From positions 62,001 through 126,000 of the forward strand of contig NZ_JADEWZ010000001.1 in the NCBI RefSeq assembly GCF_015207425.1: DNA of 64,000 nt, in the 5' to 3' direction. The notes beneath the pieces are model-generated. The model saw nothing but the letters and a program-made list of their open reading frames with translations, was not told the DNA's origin and did not search any database. The position numbers and the translations under genes were made by a program. The DNA is from Lusitaniella coriacea LEGE 07157. GTDB taxonomy: Bacteria > Cyanobacteriota > Cyanobacteriia > Cyanobacteriales > Spirulinaceae. Below are positions 8,664 through 16,926 of the stretch, in pieces (position 1 is the stretch's first letter; each line of letters starts with the position of its first letter).

Positions 8664-9434
8664 TTGTCAAAAATTCACCACATATTTTTACAAGAAGAAG
8701 GTCACGGGAAACTTTCCTCAGAAATAAACAGCCTTTATTGGGAGTTAAAGGCAAGAAAATACCCCATAACTCTATTTACTCCCAAAAAATTGTATCGGCG
8801 GCAATTACCACTCAATCGACACTCTTTTCTCGCTGGAGATATTCCAATCGTGTTGTCAGCATTGAAACAACTCAAAATCCCCGAACCCAAGACGAATGAT
8901 TATCCAGACTCCTTACAAAAATTCTTGCATCGCAAGATATGGAAAAGTTCTTTGGCCTCATTAGAGTGGAAACTTCACCAAGGAATTGAACAACCCATTT
9001 TCGCAAAACCCGCACGGAGGCGCAAGCAATTTACAGGAAGAGTATTTCATTCATTTCACGATTTATGGTATGTCAGTGGAACATCCCGTAAAGAAGAAAT
9101 ATTTTTCTCGGAGGTTGTTTCTTGGATTAGTGAATATCGAGTGTATGTAACTCGCGCTGAAATTGTTGGAATTCACTACTATAGTGGCGATTCTGACACG
9201 CTCTTAAATGAAACCGTTGTCTTTGATGCTATTCGATGCCTAGAGAAAGCAGGAGAATCAGTTGCAGGTTATAGCCTTGATTTTGGTGTTTTGGCAACGG
9301 GAGAAACGGCATTAATTGAAATGAATGATGGGTTTTCTTTGGGAAATTATGGACTCAAAAATAAAACTTATACCGATTTGGTTTTGACACGTTGGGAAGA
9401 GTTGATGAGCAGTTGTGAGGATGCTGCGCTATAA
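8664..9434 (+). CDS. ATP-grasp domain-containing protein
   Basis: The 256-residue protein starts from a TTG (MSKIHHIFLQEEG). The C-terminal half has ATP-grasp character: PIFAKPARRRKQFTGRVF (nucleotide-binding lysine), SEYRVYVTRAEIVGIHYYSG, SLDFGVLATGETALIEMNDG (acidic metal-binding residues) and FSLGNYGL. Related cyanobacterial proteins are annotated as ATP-grasp (DUF4343-like) enzymes that ligate a carboxylate to an amine; the substrate is not known. It stands alone, with a short membrane-protein gene before it and a convergent xisI after it. Confidence 0.75.
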   Translation: MSKIHHIFLQEEGHGKLSSEINSLYWELKARKYPITLFTPKKLYRRQLPLNRHSFLAGDIPIVLSALKQLKIPEPKTNDYPDSLQKFLHRKIWKSSLASLEWKLHQGIEQPIFAKPARRRKQFTGRVFHSFHDLWYVSGTSRKEEIFFSEVVSWISEYRVYVTRAEIVGIHYYSGDSDTLLNETVVFDAIRCLEKAGESVAGYSLDFGVLATGETALIEMNDGFSLGNYGLKNKTYTDLVLTRWEELMSSCEDAAL

Positions 9435-9480
9435 GTGATTCGCGATTTTGCATGACAAAACACATGGGAACCAGAGATTT

Positions 9481-9816
9481 TCAAGCAATAGCATATCCAG
9501 TGTATTGTCGTACTTCTGGGGCATGAAATCCTAAAACAATTTTATTTTTAGGAACTCCAGCAGCAACAAGTTCATCAGTAATTCCATCTTCTATCCCGTC
9601 TCTGTGAATCCAGATTTTGTTGCCAATGATTTCGACGTGAACGACACAACCATGAACTCTGCGTTTGCCGTCCCAGCCTGCATTCATCAGTAAAAAGTGA
9701 TTACGATCGCGATCGACAATAAATTTACTCTCAATTTGTCCGTGACTAAAAGGAATACGATGATGCGCTTCTAGGATGCGCTCAAGAATATTACGATATT
9801 CATCTAATGTATCCAT
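9481..9816 (-). CDS. xisI: XisI-family fdxN element excision controlling factor
   Basis: The 111-residue protein carries the family pattern MDTLDEYRNILERIL, QIESKFIVDRDRNHFLLMN, GWDGKRRVHGCVVHVEI, KIWIHRDGIEDGIT and KNKIVLGFHAPEVRQYT. XisI acts with XisH in Anabaena to allow excision of the fdxN element in heterocysts. Homologues are common and often multicopy in filamentous cyanobacteria without that element, where their role is unknown. No xisH partner is adjacent here: upstream comes trmB (divergent) and downstream the ATP-grasp gene (convergent). Confidence 0.92.
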   Translation of the reverse strand: MDTLDEYRNILERILEAHHRIPFSHGQIESKFIVDRDRNHFLLMNAGWDGKRRVHGCVVHVEIIGNKIWIHRDGIEDGITDELVAAGVPKNKIVLGFHAPEVRQYTGYAIA

Positions 9817-9884
9817 TTCACAACCTCTTTAATTCCTTCTATTATGATGAGGCAAAATAGAAAATATTCGATCGTTCGTAATTC

Positions 9885-10541
9885 GTGAGGAAACAGTTCG
9901 CTTTGGCAAGAGTTCGAGTCCGTCAGCACGTTAATCCCCTAAGTGACAAATATCAAATTCCCAGAACTCCCCCGGAATGGGATAAAGTCTACACTCATCT
10001 CCAGCATCCTTTACATCTCGACATTGGCTGTGGAAGGGGACGTTTTCTTTTGCAGATGGCGCAAGTTCAACCAGACTGGAATTTCCTAGGATTAGAAATT
10101 CGCGAACCTTTAGTCACAGAAGCCAATCAACTGCGAGATGAATTAGAACTCAAAAACCTGCACTACCTATTCAGTAACGTTAATGTCGATTTGCCTCAAC
10201 TCCTACAATCCCTTCCATCAGGAGTTTTGCAGTACGTGACGATTCAATTTCCCGATCCTTGGTTCAAAAAGCGTCACGCCAAGCGTCGCACGGTGCAGCC
10301 AGAATTGGTCAAGATTTTAGCTCAAGCATTACCAGAGGGAGGCAAGATCCTGTTGCAGTCTGATGTAGAGGCGGTTGCAATTGAGATGCGCGATCGTTTT
10401 CTCAACTGTGCTGCATTCCAACGGCTACACCCAGAACCGTGGCTGACAGAGAATCCATTACCCATCGCAACAGAAAGAGAAAAAGCGACACAAGCCAAAG
10501 GAGATCCCGTATATCGGAGTTTTTTGGAGAAAGTCAAATAA
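9885..10541 (+). CDS. trmB: tRNA (guanine-N7-)-methyltransferase TrmB
   Basis: Methylates G46 in the variable loop of tRNAs with S-adenosylmethionine. Its 218 residues read from a GTG start (MRKQFALARVRVRQHVNPLS). SAM-binding motif LHLDIGCGRGRFLLQMA is followed by FLGLEIREPL, and by the family hallmark TIQFPDPWFKKRHAKRR, whose FPDPW and basic stretch contact the tRNA. Length is normal. It is divergent from xisI and convergent with rpsF, so it is probably transcribed alone. Confidence 0.95.
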   Translation: MRKQFALARVRVRQHVNPLSDKYQIPRTPPEWDKVYTHLQHPLHLDIGCGRGRFLLQMAQVQPDWNFLGLEIREPLVTEANQLRDELELKNLHYLFSNVNVDLPQLLQSLPSGVLQYVTIQFPDPWFKKRHAKRRTVQPELVKILAQALPEGGKILLQSDVEAVAIEMRDRFLNCAAFQRLHPEPWLTENPLPIATEREKATQAKGDPVYRSFLEKVK

Positions 10542-10567
10542 GATTTTGAAAAGATTGAGTCGGAAGC

Positions 10568-10584
10568 GGCGAGATTTTCTCGCC
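10568..10584. terminator. Candidate bidirectional hairpin between trmB and rpsF
   Basis: A perfect 7-bp stem, GGCGAGA / TCTCGCC, with a TTT loop lies between two convergent genes. No clear T run follows on either strand, so termination activity is uncertain. Confidence 0.4.
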
Positions 10585-10632
10585 ATTCTCCGTTCTCTCA
10601 TTTACCTTTTGAAACGTACGATGCGACGAGGA

Positions 10633-10977
10633 TTAAGCCTCAGCTTCTACAGGTTCGGCTTCTTGGACTGCATCTGGATTGGCGGGGTCATCCTTTAAGC
10701 GTAAGGTCAGGTAGCGAATGACTTCTTCGCCTAAGCGCATTGCTCGTTCTAGGGGAACGACTTGCTGACCGTCTGCTTTATAATTCACCAAAACATAGAT
10801 TCCATCTTGCTGTCTTTGAATTTCGTAAGCAAGTCGTCGCCGTCCCCACACTTGGATTTGAATATCCGTTGCACCGCGTTCTGCCAAAAAGTCGCGGTAC
10901 TTGTCGATGGCTGCGTTGATCCGATCGTCTGACATATCGGGACGCAAAACGTACATCATTTCATAATTGTTGCTCAT
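10633..10977 (-). CDS. rpsF: 30S ribosomal protein S6
   Basis: Binds the central domain of 16S rRNA together with S18. The 114 residues show NYEMMYVLRPDMSDDRINAA, the stretch GRRRLAYEIQRQQDGIYVLV and ERAMRLGEEVIRYLTLRL, typical of the family, with an acidic C-terminal extension (DAVQEAEPVEAEA) as in other cyanobacteria. It is not followed by rpsR or ssb in this window, so the usual bacterial S6 operon is not present here. Confidence 0.97.
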   Translation of the reverse strand: MSNNYEMMYVLRPDMSDDRINAAIDKYRDFLAERGATDIQIQVWGRRRLAYEIQRQQDGIYVLVNYKADGQQVVPLERAMRLGEEVIRYLTLRLKDDPANPDAVQEAEPVEAEA

Positions 10978-11184
10978 TGCACGAGTCTCCTTGTGGACAA
11001 TAGGGCTTCTTTTTTTCTGAGAACGATCGCGCCCAAAAAATAAAGAAGCAAGGATTTAAAATTCTACTACTTCTCAGGTTATTCTTGCATTTTTTCCAGG
11101 ATTAATCGATCTTAGGGATACGAGCTTGAATATTCCTATTTGACTCGATTCTCAAACGAGTTCCCCGATTCCTCAATCTAGCTT

Positions 11185-11961
11185 ATGGCGCAACGCTTTG
11201 TCCGAGTTAAAACCCCTCAACGACAAATTTACTATGGTCTTCTCCAACTCGACCGTACTGTTCGGGTTTTGGATGCTCCGCCTTGGTTGGGCGGACAGCC
11301 AACTGATCTGACTTTAGATGCAGACGATTACTATTTGCTAGCGCCTTGTGCGCCGTCTAAGATCGTGGCTGTGGGAAAAAATTATGCAAGCCATGCGGCT
11401 GAGATGGGAACTGAGGTTCCCCAAGAACCTTTAATCTTTCTCAAACCACCAACGACAGTGATTGCAGACGCACAACCGATTTATTTTCCCCCTCAGTCCC
11501 AGCGCGTTGACTATGAGGGCGAGTTGGCGTTGGTGATTGGCGATCGCGCGTATCATTGTTCTGTGGAGGAAGCCCAGACAAAAATTTGGGGTTATACCAT
11601 CGCTAACGATGTGACAGCAAGGGATTTACAAAAAAAAGACGGACAGTGGACGAGAGGGAAAGGATTTGACACTTTTTGCCCTTTGGGACCTTGGATTGTT
11701 CGAGAATTGAGCGCTGAGGCGAAATTACAAACCTTCCTCAATGACGACCCCGAACCGCGCCAATCGGATTTGCTCGATCGAATGGTGTTTGCGCCGGATT
11801 TCTTGGTTTCCTATATTTCTAGGATTATGACCCTATTACCGGGAGATGTGATTTTAACCGGAACCCCAGAAGGCATTGGTCCCATGCAAAAAGGCGATCG
11901 CGTGCGGATTGAAATTGAGGGGATTGGAATACTTGAAAATCCCCTACTCGGAACGGTTTAA
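11185..11961 (+). CDS. Fumarylacetoacetate hydrolase family protein
   Basis: The 258-residue soluble enzyme has an FAH/YcgM-type domain. Visible signatures: IVAVGKNYASHAAEMG, PLIFLKPPTTVI, the metal ligands in VDYEGELALVIG (two glutamates) and ANDVTARDLQ (aspartate), KGFDTFCPLGPW, and PGDVILTGTPEGIGP. Family members hydrolyse or decarboxylate acylpyruvates and related beta-diketo acids in a Mg2+-dependent way. The substrate cannot be told from sequence; acylpyruvase or oxaloacetate decarboxylase activity is typical of single-domain members. The stop codon overlaps that of the convergent Tic20 gene. Confidence 0.92.
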   Translation: MAQRFVRVKTPQRQIYYGLLQLDRTVRVLDAPPWLGGQPTDLTLDADDYYLLAPCAPSKIVAVGKNYASHAAEMGTEVPQEPLIFLKPPTTVIADAQPIYFPPQSQRVDYEGELALVIGDRAYHCSVEEAQTKIWGYTIANDVTARDLQKKDGQWTRGKGFDTFCPLGPWIVRELSAEAKLQTFLNDDPEPRQSDLLDRMVFAPDFLVSYISRIMTLLPGDVILTGTPEGIGPMQKGDRVRIEIEGIGILENPLLGTV

Positions 11962-12464
11962 CGGACTTGAGCGTAAACGGCTTCAGAGAGGTTAGGAATC
12001 TCTGCATAGCGACCCAGTAGCGATTGAACGATCCCATAACCGCAAAGAGCAAGTACCCCCAGAAAAACAATGTTGTAGACAATCTCTAAGGCAAACAGGT
12101 TACCCCCCAAAAGTGGATTGACAATAATGTTAAAGGCGAGGGCGAGTAAAAATAGAAGGAGATCGAGCAAAATTGCTTGTAAGGTGTTAAAGCGAATGAA
12201 ATGACTAATTCGTTCGTTCCGCACAACAGCGAGAAATAGTACGAAGAAAATGACCAATCCCGCAAAAGGAATGAAGGTATAGAGAAGTTTTACGGGTTCG
12301 AGAGGAATGAGAATAACCCGCAAAATCGCGAATGATTTTAATAGGAAGTAGCTAAACGGTTGAAAAGGATTGGGAGCTGCGTAAACAACGTAAAATAGGG
12401 GAAGCAGATAGGGAAGTGCTGCAAAAATTCGATCTTTTGTATCGGTTGAACCGTGCCAAGCCAT
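11958..12464 (-). CDS. Tic20 family membrane protein
   Basis: The 168-residue integral membrane protein is homologous to the plastid protein-import channel component Tic20. The N-terminus is MAWHGSTDTKDRIFAALPYL. Several hydrophobic helices follow, with FIPFAGLVIFFVLFLAV and the conserved ISHFIRFNTLQAILLD, and the end has IPNLSEAVYAQV. The role in cyanobacteria is not settled. The gene overlaps the stop codon of the FAH-family gene by four bases, tail to tail. Confidence 0.9.
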   Translation of the reverse strand: MAWHGSTDTKDRIFAALPYLLPLFYVVYAAPNPFQPFSYFLLKSFAILRVILIPLEPVKLLYTFIPFAGLVIFFVLFLAVVRNERISHFIRFNTLQAILLDLLLFLLALAFNIIVNPLLGGNLFALEIVYNIVFLGVLALCGYGIVQSLLGRYAEIPNLSEAVYAQVR

Positions 12465-12508
12465 TGGTGTTTCTCCTCTTAAGGTGTTGAGCGCATTAAT
12501 GGTTTTCT

Positions 12509-12724
12509 TTACGATAGCGCGATCGCGCCCTCAATTTCAGCCACCCGAAAGCCCATCTGACACTCATACAACATAGGTCTATTTTGGCGCGATCGGTCTA
12601 GTACTTGACCGCACCCTAATTTACCGCGATTCCAACGGGGCAAACCACTACGATTTGCCATCAAGCAACCTTGACACACTTGCTTGGGAGAAAGGATTTG
12701 TTCGTCGGTTAGGATGACTAACAT
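12509..12724 (-). CDS. Small conserved cyanobacterial cysteine protein
   Basis: The 71-residue protein has four cysteines in a regular pattern: VCQGCLMA (CxxC), KLGCGQVL and YECQMGF. This spacing suggests a bound zinc or iron-sulfur centre, but no known family can be named with certainty. Short proteins of this appearance (EQILSP, CQGC, LGCG, YECQMGFR) are familiar as conserved hypotheticals in cyanobacteria. It begins at 12724 and lies upstream of the Tic20 gene on the same strand with a 44-base gap, so the two may be cotranscribed. Confidence 0.7.
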   Translation of the reverse strand: MLVILTDEQILSPKQVCQGCLMANRSGLPRWNRGKLGCGQVLDRSRQNRPMLYECQMGFRVAEIEGAIALS

Positions 12725-13363
12725 TGAATCCCTCCAAATCTTACGCTAAAGAATTCTTTCCTATTCTTCAATTTTAATTGAGGTTTAGCGATGAAGGTCA
12801 AAATGGCTACATAGCTTATTGACCGGGTAAATCTTTTGTCTTAAATCTCGCGCGATTCCTTGGGGCAAATTTCTTCAGAATCGTGCCTGCAATTGCCAAA
12901 TCCTGGGAAAAACTTAAAAATTTCTTTTTGTATCTTGCTAGAGCAAACCAAGTAAATCGATCTTCCAAGCTGAATCAAGATCGAGCCTCCTGGTGAGGGG
13001 TTACGCCCCTCAATTTTGACAAAAAGCCGTAGCATTTCGCCGCATTTCTGAGAGGAAAAGGATTTTTACGCTCTTTTAAAAGTACTTCAATCTTTCATCT
13101 TTGTCTGTCTTGGGACTAAATAAGAACACTTTTTTTGTTATTTTATTCCAGTTTTAAAAAGAATTTAATTCTTTTTTTTCTCTAACAATCAAAAGTGGAA
13201 GTTCCCCGAAAAATCTCGATCTCGCGGGAATTCATTTTCGCAAAACCCTCTTCTACAGGGCGATCCTGGCAAAACTCAGGATAATAAATAAACGGCTATA
13301 TCAAAATGGGGATCGCATTTTGTGCAGAGGTTGTGTATACTCAATTTCGATTAACTCACAAAA
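12725..13363. other. 639-bp intergenic region
   Basis: No convincing gene. A 64-codon minus-strand frame (12841-13035) has no recognisable domain and is probably chance. A small inverted repeat, GAGGGG / CCCCTC, lies near 12998-13014. The right half is AT-rich with T and A runs (13120-13190) and must contain the promoter of the RlpA-like gene. Confidence 0.5.
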
Positions 13364-14650
13364 TTGCGTAATCATAAAAGATTCTTATTTCTCATGCCAT
13401 TGCTTAAACTTGCTTGGGTGACATCGTGTTTGAGCTTTTTGCTTGCCTGCGGTCAAGATTTATTAAAGCTGCCCGATCGTTGGGTCACAATACAACCCAT
13501 CGAAGCAGTCTCAAGAATTCACTCTTCCTGGAAAACCCCAACTGCGCTATCTTTTATCGCTTCATCCAATACAGAGATTTCGCCTCGTTTTCGGGTTGCA
13601 TTTCGCACCAATCAATCATTAGAGGCGACGGGGGGACTGACTCAAATTACCCTCAATCAGTATCGAGCGATGGGACAACCCCTGTATTGGCGCGAACCCC
13701 TGAAAAAAAGTTTCTGTCAGGTTGTGGAAACGCCCCAAAAATCAACGGTAGAGGTTGTTTCAGCGTGGGCGGTGCAAGGCTCGGATATCAGCGAGCAGAA
13801 TCTAACTGGAAAATTTGGGCGGGTTCTCAAAAATCTGTTCAACTGGGCAGAACCCGTGAAATCTCCTGCCGAACCAGAGACAGAAATCGTGGTGGCGCTT
13901 GAAACGTCTCGTTCTGGTTCTTGGGAACAAGGGGCTTTGACTCAAGGGGTGGTGCAAGCTCAACAATCGCCTCGCAAAATCGAACGACAGCAGGGGAAAC
14001 AATCGAAATATGAGGTGCGGGTTAATCGGCGCGCGATCGCGCGATTTTTCAAAAAACAACAGGCAGAATTAGTCGCACAGCGCCTGCAAAAAGAACTCGC
14101 CAGAACGGATTTCGATCCCTCGACGATTCAACCGGGTTTTCGCGAAGGAGAACCAGCGATAATTGCAGGAGATCGTTTGCTGTTTGCCATTGGCAAAGCA
14201 CTTGTCCCAGACAGCCAACTCAACCGCGAACTTTCCGCGATTAACTGGGCAAATCAATTGAGGGTTGTTCTTGGAGTTACGCCTTTAGAATTTGTCGAAG
14301 CCCAAGTCAAAATGTACGGTTTGAAGGAAACGGACAAGACCTTTAATGGCTATGCGTCTTGGTACGGCGATTATTTCCACGGTCGCAAGACGGCGAATGG
14401 CGAAATTTTCAACCAACACGCTTTTACTGCCGCTCATCCCTCACTGCCTTTTAATACCTATCTCAAGGTTAAGAATCTGAATAATGAGGAAAGCGCGATC
14501 GTGCGAATCAACGATCGCGGACCCTTTATTGCCCCCAGAACGATCGATTTATCCTGGGGAATTGCCCAGTGCGTAAATGTGGGGGACGATGGCGTTATTC
14601 CCTACAAAGCAATCGTGATGGAACAGTATGCTCCTGTGGATAATATTTAG
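13364..14650 (+). CDS. RlpA-like septal ring lipoprotein / lytic transglycosylase
   Basis: Cell-envelope protein of up to 428 residues. A lipoprotein signal ends in LSFLLAC/G, with the cysteine as lipidation site. A long, poorly conserved middle region follows, and a C-terminal double-psi beta-barrel (RlpA/expansin fold, about residues 325-420) shows GYASWYGDYFHGRKTANGE, FNQHAFTAAHPSLPFNTYL, IVRINDRGPF and TIDLSWGIAQ. Such domains bind or cleave naked peptidoglycan glycan strands at septa. No SPOR domain is visible. The start could be the TTG at 13364 or the ATG at 13394, which leaves a compact signal peptide. Confidence 0.85.
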   Translation: MRNHKRFLFLMPLLKLAWVTSCLSFLLACGQDLLKLPDRWVTIQPIEAVSRIHSSWKTPTALSFIASSNTEISPRFRVAFRTNQSLEATGGLTQITLNQYRAMGQPLYWREPLKKSFCQVVETPQKSTVEVVSAWAVQGSDISEQNLTGKFGRVLKNLFNWAEPVKSPAEPETEIVVALETSRSGSWEQGALTQGVVQAQQSPRKIERQQGKQSKYEVRVNRRAIARFFKKQQAELVAQRLQKELARTDFDPSTIQPGFREGEPAIIAGDRLLFAIGKALVPDSQLNRELSAINWANQLRVVLGVTPLEFVEAQVKMYGLKETDKTFNGYASWYGDYFHGRKTANGEIFNQHAFTAAHPSLPFNTYLKVKNLNNEESAIVRINDRGPFIAPRTIDLSWGIAQCVNVGDDGVIPYKAIVMEQYAPVDNI

Positions 14651-14656
14651 CCGGAT

Positions 14657-16192
14657 TTATTGCAAACAGCGAATCGCTTCGAGTAACCCTCTCGCCTTGT
14701 TGAGGGTTTCTTCGTATTCCTTTTCCGGTACGGAGTCGGCGACTAAACCCGCTCCCGCTTGAACGGAAACAATGTGTTGTCGCCCATCGAGGGGACGAAC
14801 GACCATCGTGCGAATCGCGATCGCGCTATTGAGTTGACCTTCAAAATCGTAGTAGCCGTAAGCGCCAGAATAGGGACCGCGCCGTTCGGGTTCGAGTTCG
14901 CGAATAATTTCCATTGCCCGAATTTTGGGCGCGCCGCTAACGGTTCCGGCGGGAAAGGTGGCTTTGAGCAACTCCCAAGCGGTTTTCCCCGCTTCCAATT
15001 TCCCCACCACATTGCTGACGATGTGCATGACGTGGGAATAGCGCTCAACAATCATTAACTCATCAACCGTCACGCTGCCTTTTTCACAAACGCGACCGAT
15101 ATCGTTGCGCCCCAAGTCAACGAGCATGACGTGTTCGGCAATTTCTTTGGGGTCTTGGAGTAAGTCCTCCGCTAAGGCTTCGTCTTCTGCGATGGTTGCG
15201 CCGCGCCGTCGGGTTCCCGCGATCGGTCGCAGGGTTGCCTTCAAGCCGCCCCCAGAAGACCGTTCTGCTTTAACCATGACCTCCGGACTTGAACCGATAA
15301 TTTGCCAGTCTCCGAAGCTGTAGTAAGCCATGTAGGGGGAGGGATTGATCAGACGCAGGGAACGGTAGAGATTGAAAGGAGAACCCGCGTAAGAAGCCGA
15401 GAGGCGTTGGGAGAGAACCACTTGAAAAATATCTCCCGCACGGATGTATTCTTTTGCCTTGTCCACATTGGCGCAGAATTTTTCTTTGGGGGTATTGCTT
15501 TGATAGGAAAAGGGTTTATCAGATTGTTGGTCGATGGTTTGAGGAGATTGCCATTCCAAGGGTTGCGCTTCTACGGGAAGGGGCAATTGTAGTTTAATGA
15601 CTAATTTGGTCACGCGATCGCAGGCTTCCTGATACTTCGCCCGCAAATTCACCCCCTCGCCACGCAAATCGGCGAATGCAATCGCCCAAATTTTGCGCTT
15701 GACCTGATCGAAAATGATGAGACTGTCTGCTTGCATCCAGACTCCATCAGGCAAATCCTCTGCGGAAGGGGGATAAATGGGAACTCTCGGTTCGATCCAT
15801 TGAATTAATTCGTAGCCCCAAAATCCAAACAAACCGCCAATTCCAGGAGGGAGTTGCGGGAGAATTGCGGGGCGAATGGGTTCGATACAGCGCGCTAAAA
15901 CCTCAAAGGGATTGCCCTCAAAAACCTGTTTTGTCCCGTTGCGATAGGTTTGGGTCGTTTGTTTGCCCCTCGTTTGCAAAACCCAGAGGGGATCGCAACC
16001 CAAAAAACTGTATCGCCCCAGATTTTCGCCCCCTTCAACGGATTCTAATAAAAAGCTGTAGGGTTCTCCGGTGCAAATTTTATACCAAGCGGAGACAGGG
16101 GTTTCCAAATCTGCCGCCCATTCTTGATAGACCGGAACAAAGTTTCCCGTTTGGGCTAAAGCAGAAAACTGAGAAAAATCGGGAAAAATCAT
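14657..16192 (-). CDS. trpE: Anthranilate synthase component I
   Basis: Converts chorismate and ammonia (from the TrpG glutaminase) to anthranilate, the first step of tryptophan synthesis. The 511 residues from the ATG at 16192 (MIFPDFSQFSALAQ) have the N-terminal feedback-binding region with LLESVEGGENLGRYSFLG, and the chorismate-binding domain with GDIFQVVLSQRL, LRPIAGTRRRG, LVDLGRNDIGRV and FPAGTVSGAPK. The frame extends 23 codons further upstream, but that part is a hydrophobic stretch not seen in TrpE, so the later ATG is preferred. It lies about 100 bases downstream of psaD on the same strand and may receive read-through. Confidence 0.95.
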   Translation of the reverse strand: MIFPDFSQFSALAQTGNFVPVYQEWAADLETPVSAWYKICTGEPYSFLLESVEGGENLGRYSFLGCDPLWVLQTRGKQTTQTYRNGTKQVFEGNPFEVLARCIEPIRPAILPQLPPGIGGLFGFWGYELIQWIEPRVPIYPPSAEDLPDGVWMQADSLIIFDQVKRKIWAIAFADLRGEGVNLRAKYQEACDRVTKLVIKLQLPLPVEAQPLEWQSPQTIDQQSDKPFSYQSNTPKEKFCANVDKAKEYIRAGDIFQVVLSQRLSASYAGSPFNLYRSLRLINPSPYMAYYSFGDWQIIGSSPEVMVKAERSSGGGLKATLRPIAGTRRRGATIAEDEALAEDLLQDPKEIAEHVMLVDLGRNDIGRVCEKGSVTVDELMIVERYSHVMHIVSNVVGKLEAGKTAWELLKATFPAGTVSGAPKIRAMEIIRELEPERRGPYSGAYGYYDFEGQLNSAIAIRTMVVRPLDGRQHIVSVQAGAGLVADSVPEKEYEETLNKARGLLEAIRCLQ

Positions 16193-16293
16193 GGAAAGAT
16201 GCAGGCAAATAGAGGTCAAACAATAGCAAAAGGCAACTGAGAACGCGAGAATCGCTCTCAATCGCCTATCGCCAATCTCCTAGTCTTTTAAGA

Positions 16294-16722
16294 TTAAACC
16301 TCGTAAGGGGCTTTACCGGAGAACTTTAATGTGGCTGGTTCGGGGTTGTCGCCAATTTTTCTGGACTTTGTACCAACCTGTTCGCGACCTTCGTTAACTT
16401 TTTCAGGGAAGACTCCATCAGCGGGATGGAGATATTGGGTTTCGCCACCGGGGAAAACCCGATAGATTTTGTAGTCTTGAATTTTTGGCTTGAATTTGGT
16501 TCGGAGTTGGGTTCCGAGGGCGAGGCACTGCTCTTTGCGAGACAGATAGAGCAGGTTTTCCCCTTCGTTCATGATGGCTGCGCCACCGGTGGGCATTTCA
16601 AACACTTGCTCTTTCGAGCTTGTCCAGGTAATTGCGTATTTTTCTTCTACATCAGCTTTGGTTAATAAACCGCCTGTGCTGCCACCGAATTGCGGCGGCT
16701 GACCCGTAAGCGCTTCTGTCAT
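16294..16722 (-). CDS. psaD: Photosystem I reaction centre subunit II PsaD
   Basis: Stromal-side subunit of photosystem I that docks ferredoxin. The 142 residues are full length for cyanobacteria: [20 protein letters not shown], then [55 protein letters not shown] and the C-terminal FSGKAPYEV. The lysine/arginine-rich stretch ([14 protein letters not shown]) is the ferredoxin-contact region. It is divergent from the large CHAT gene at 16927, with a 204-base shared upstream region. Confidence 0.98.
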   Translation of the reverse strand: MTEALTGQPPQFGGSTGGLLTKADVEEKYAITWTSSKEQVFEMPTGGAAIMNEGENLLYLSRKEQCLALGTQLRTKFKPKIQDYKIYRVFPGGETQYLHPADGVFPEKVNEGREQVGTKSRKIGDNPEPATLKFSGKAPYEV

Positions 16723-16787
16723 AGTCTTTATCTCTACTAAAAGGGATTTATGGGAATGCTATCACCGCACGCCTCGCGTTTTGTTTG

Positions 16788-16805
16788 TTTGTCAAGAACT
16801 GTAAC
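16788..16805 (-). promoter_or_regulatory. HLR1-like (RpaB) site upstream of psaD
   Basis: On the minus strand the sequence reads GTTACAGTTCTTGACAAA, two TTACA-like hexamers ten bases apart, with one mismatch (TTGACA) to the HLR1 direct repeat used by RpaB at photosystem I genes. The site lies about 65-85 bases before the start codon. TTGACA could also act as a -35 box, although no good -10 is spaced correctly. Confidence 0.35.
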
Positions 16806-16926
16806 AGTTTGCGAGGGTTTACTGCGGTTACAGGTGGTGCGCGATCGCGCCCCTTTAAAATTCTTGCATACCAGTAATGTCTTTGAGAGATAGATAAATA
16901 ATAGACAGCGATTCAGGGAAATCACC

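Noticed and set aside
12841-13035. 64-codon minus-strand frame in the intergenic region
   Set aside because: No recognisable domain, no good ribosome site, and it overlaps a small inverted repeat; probably chance.
13700-13990. Possible frameshift in the RlpA-like gene (other open frames in the middle)
   Set aside because: The main frame is continuous from lipobox to the barrel domain; the others are shadows of a low-conservation linker.
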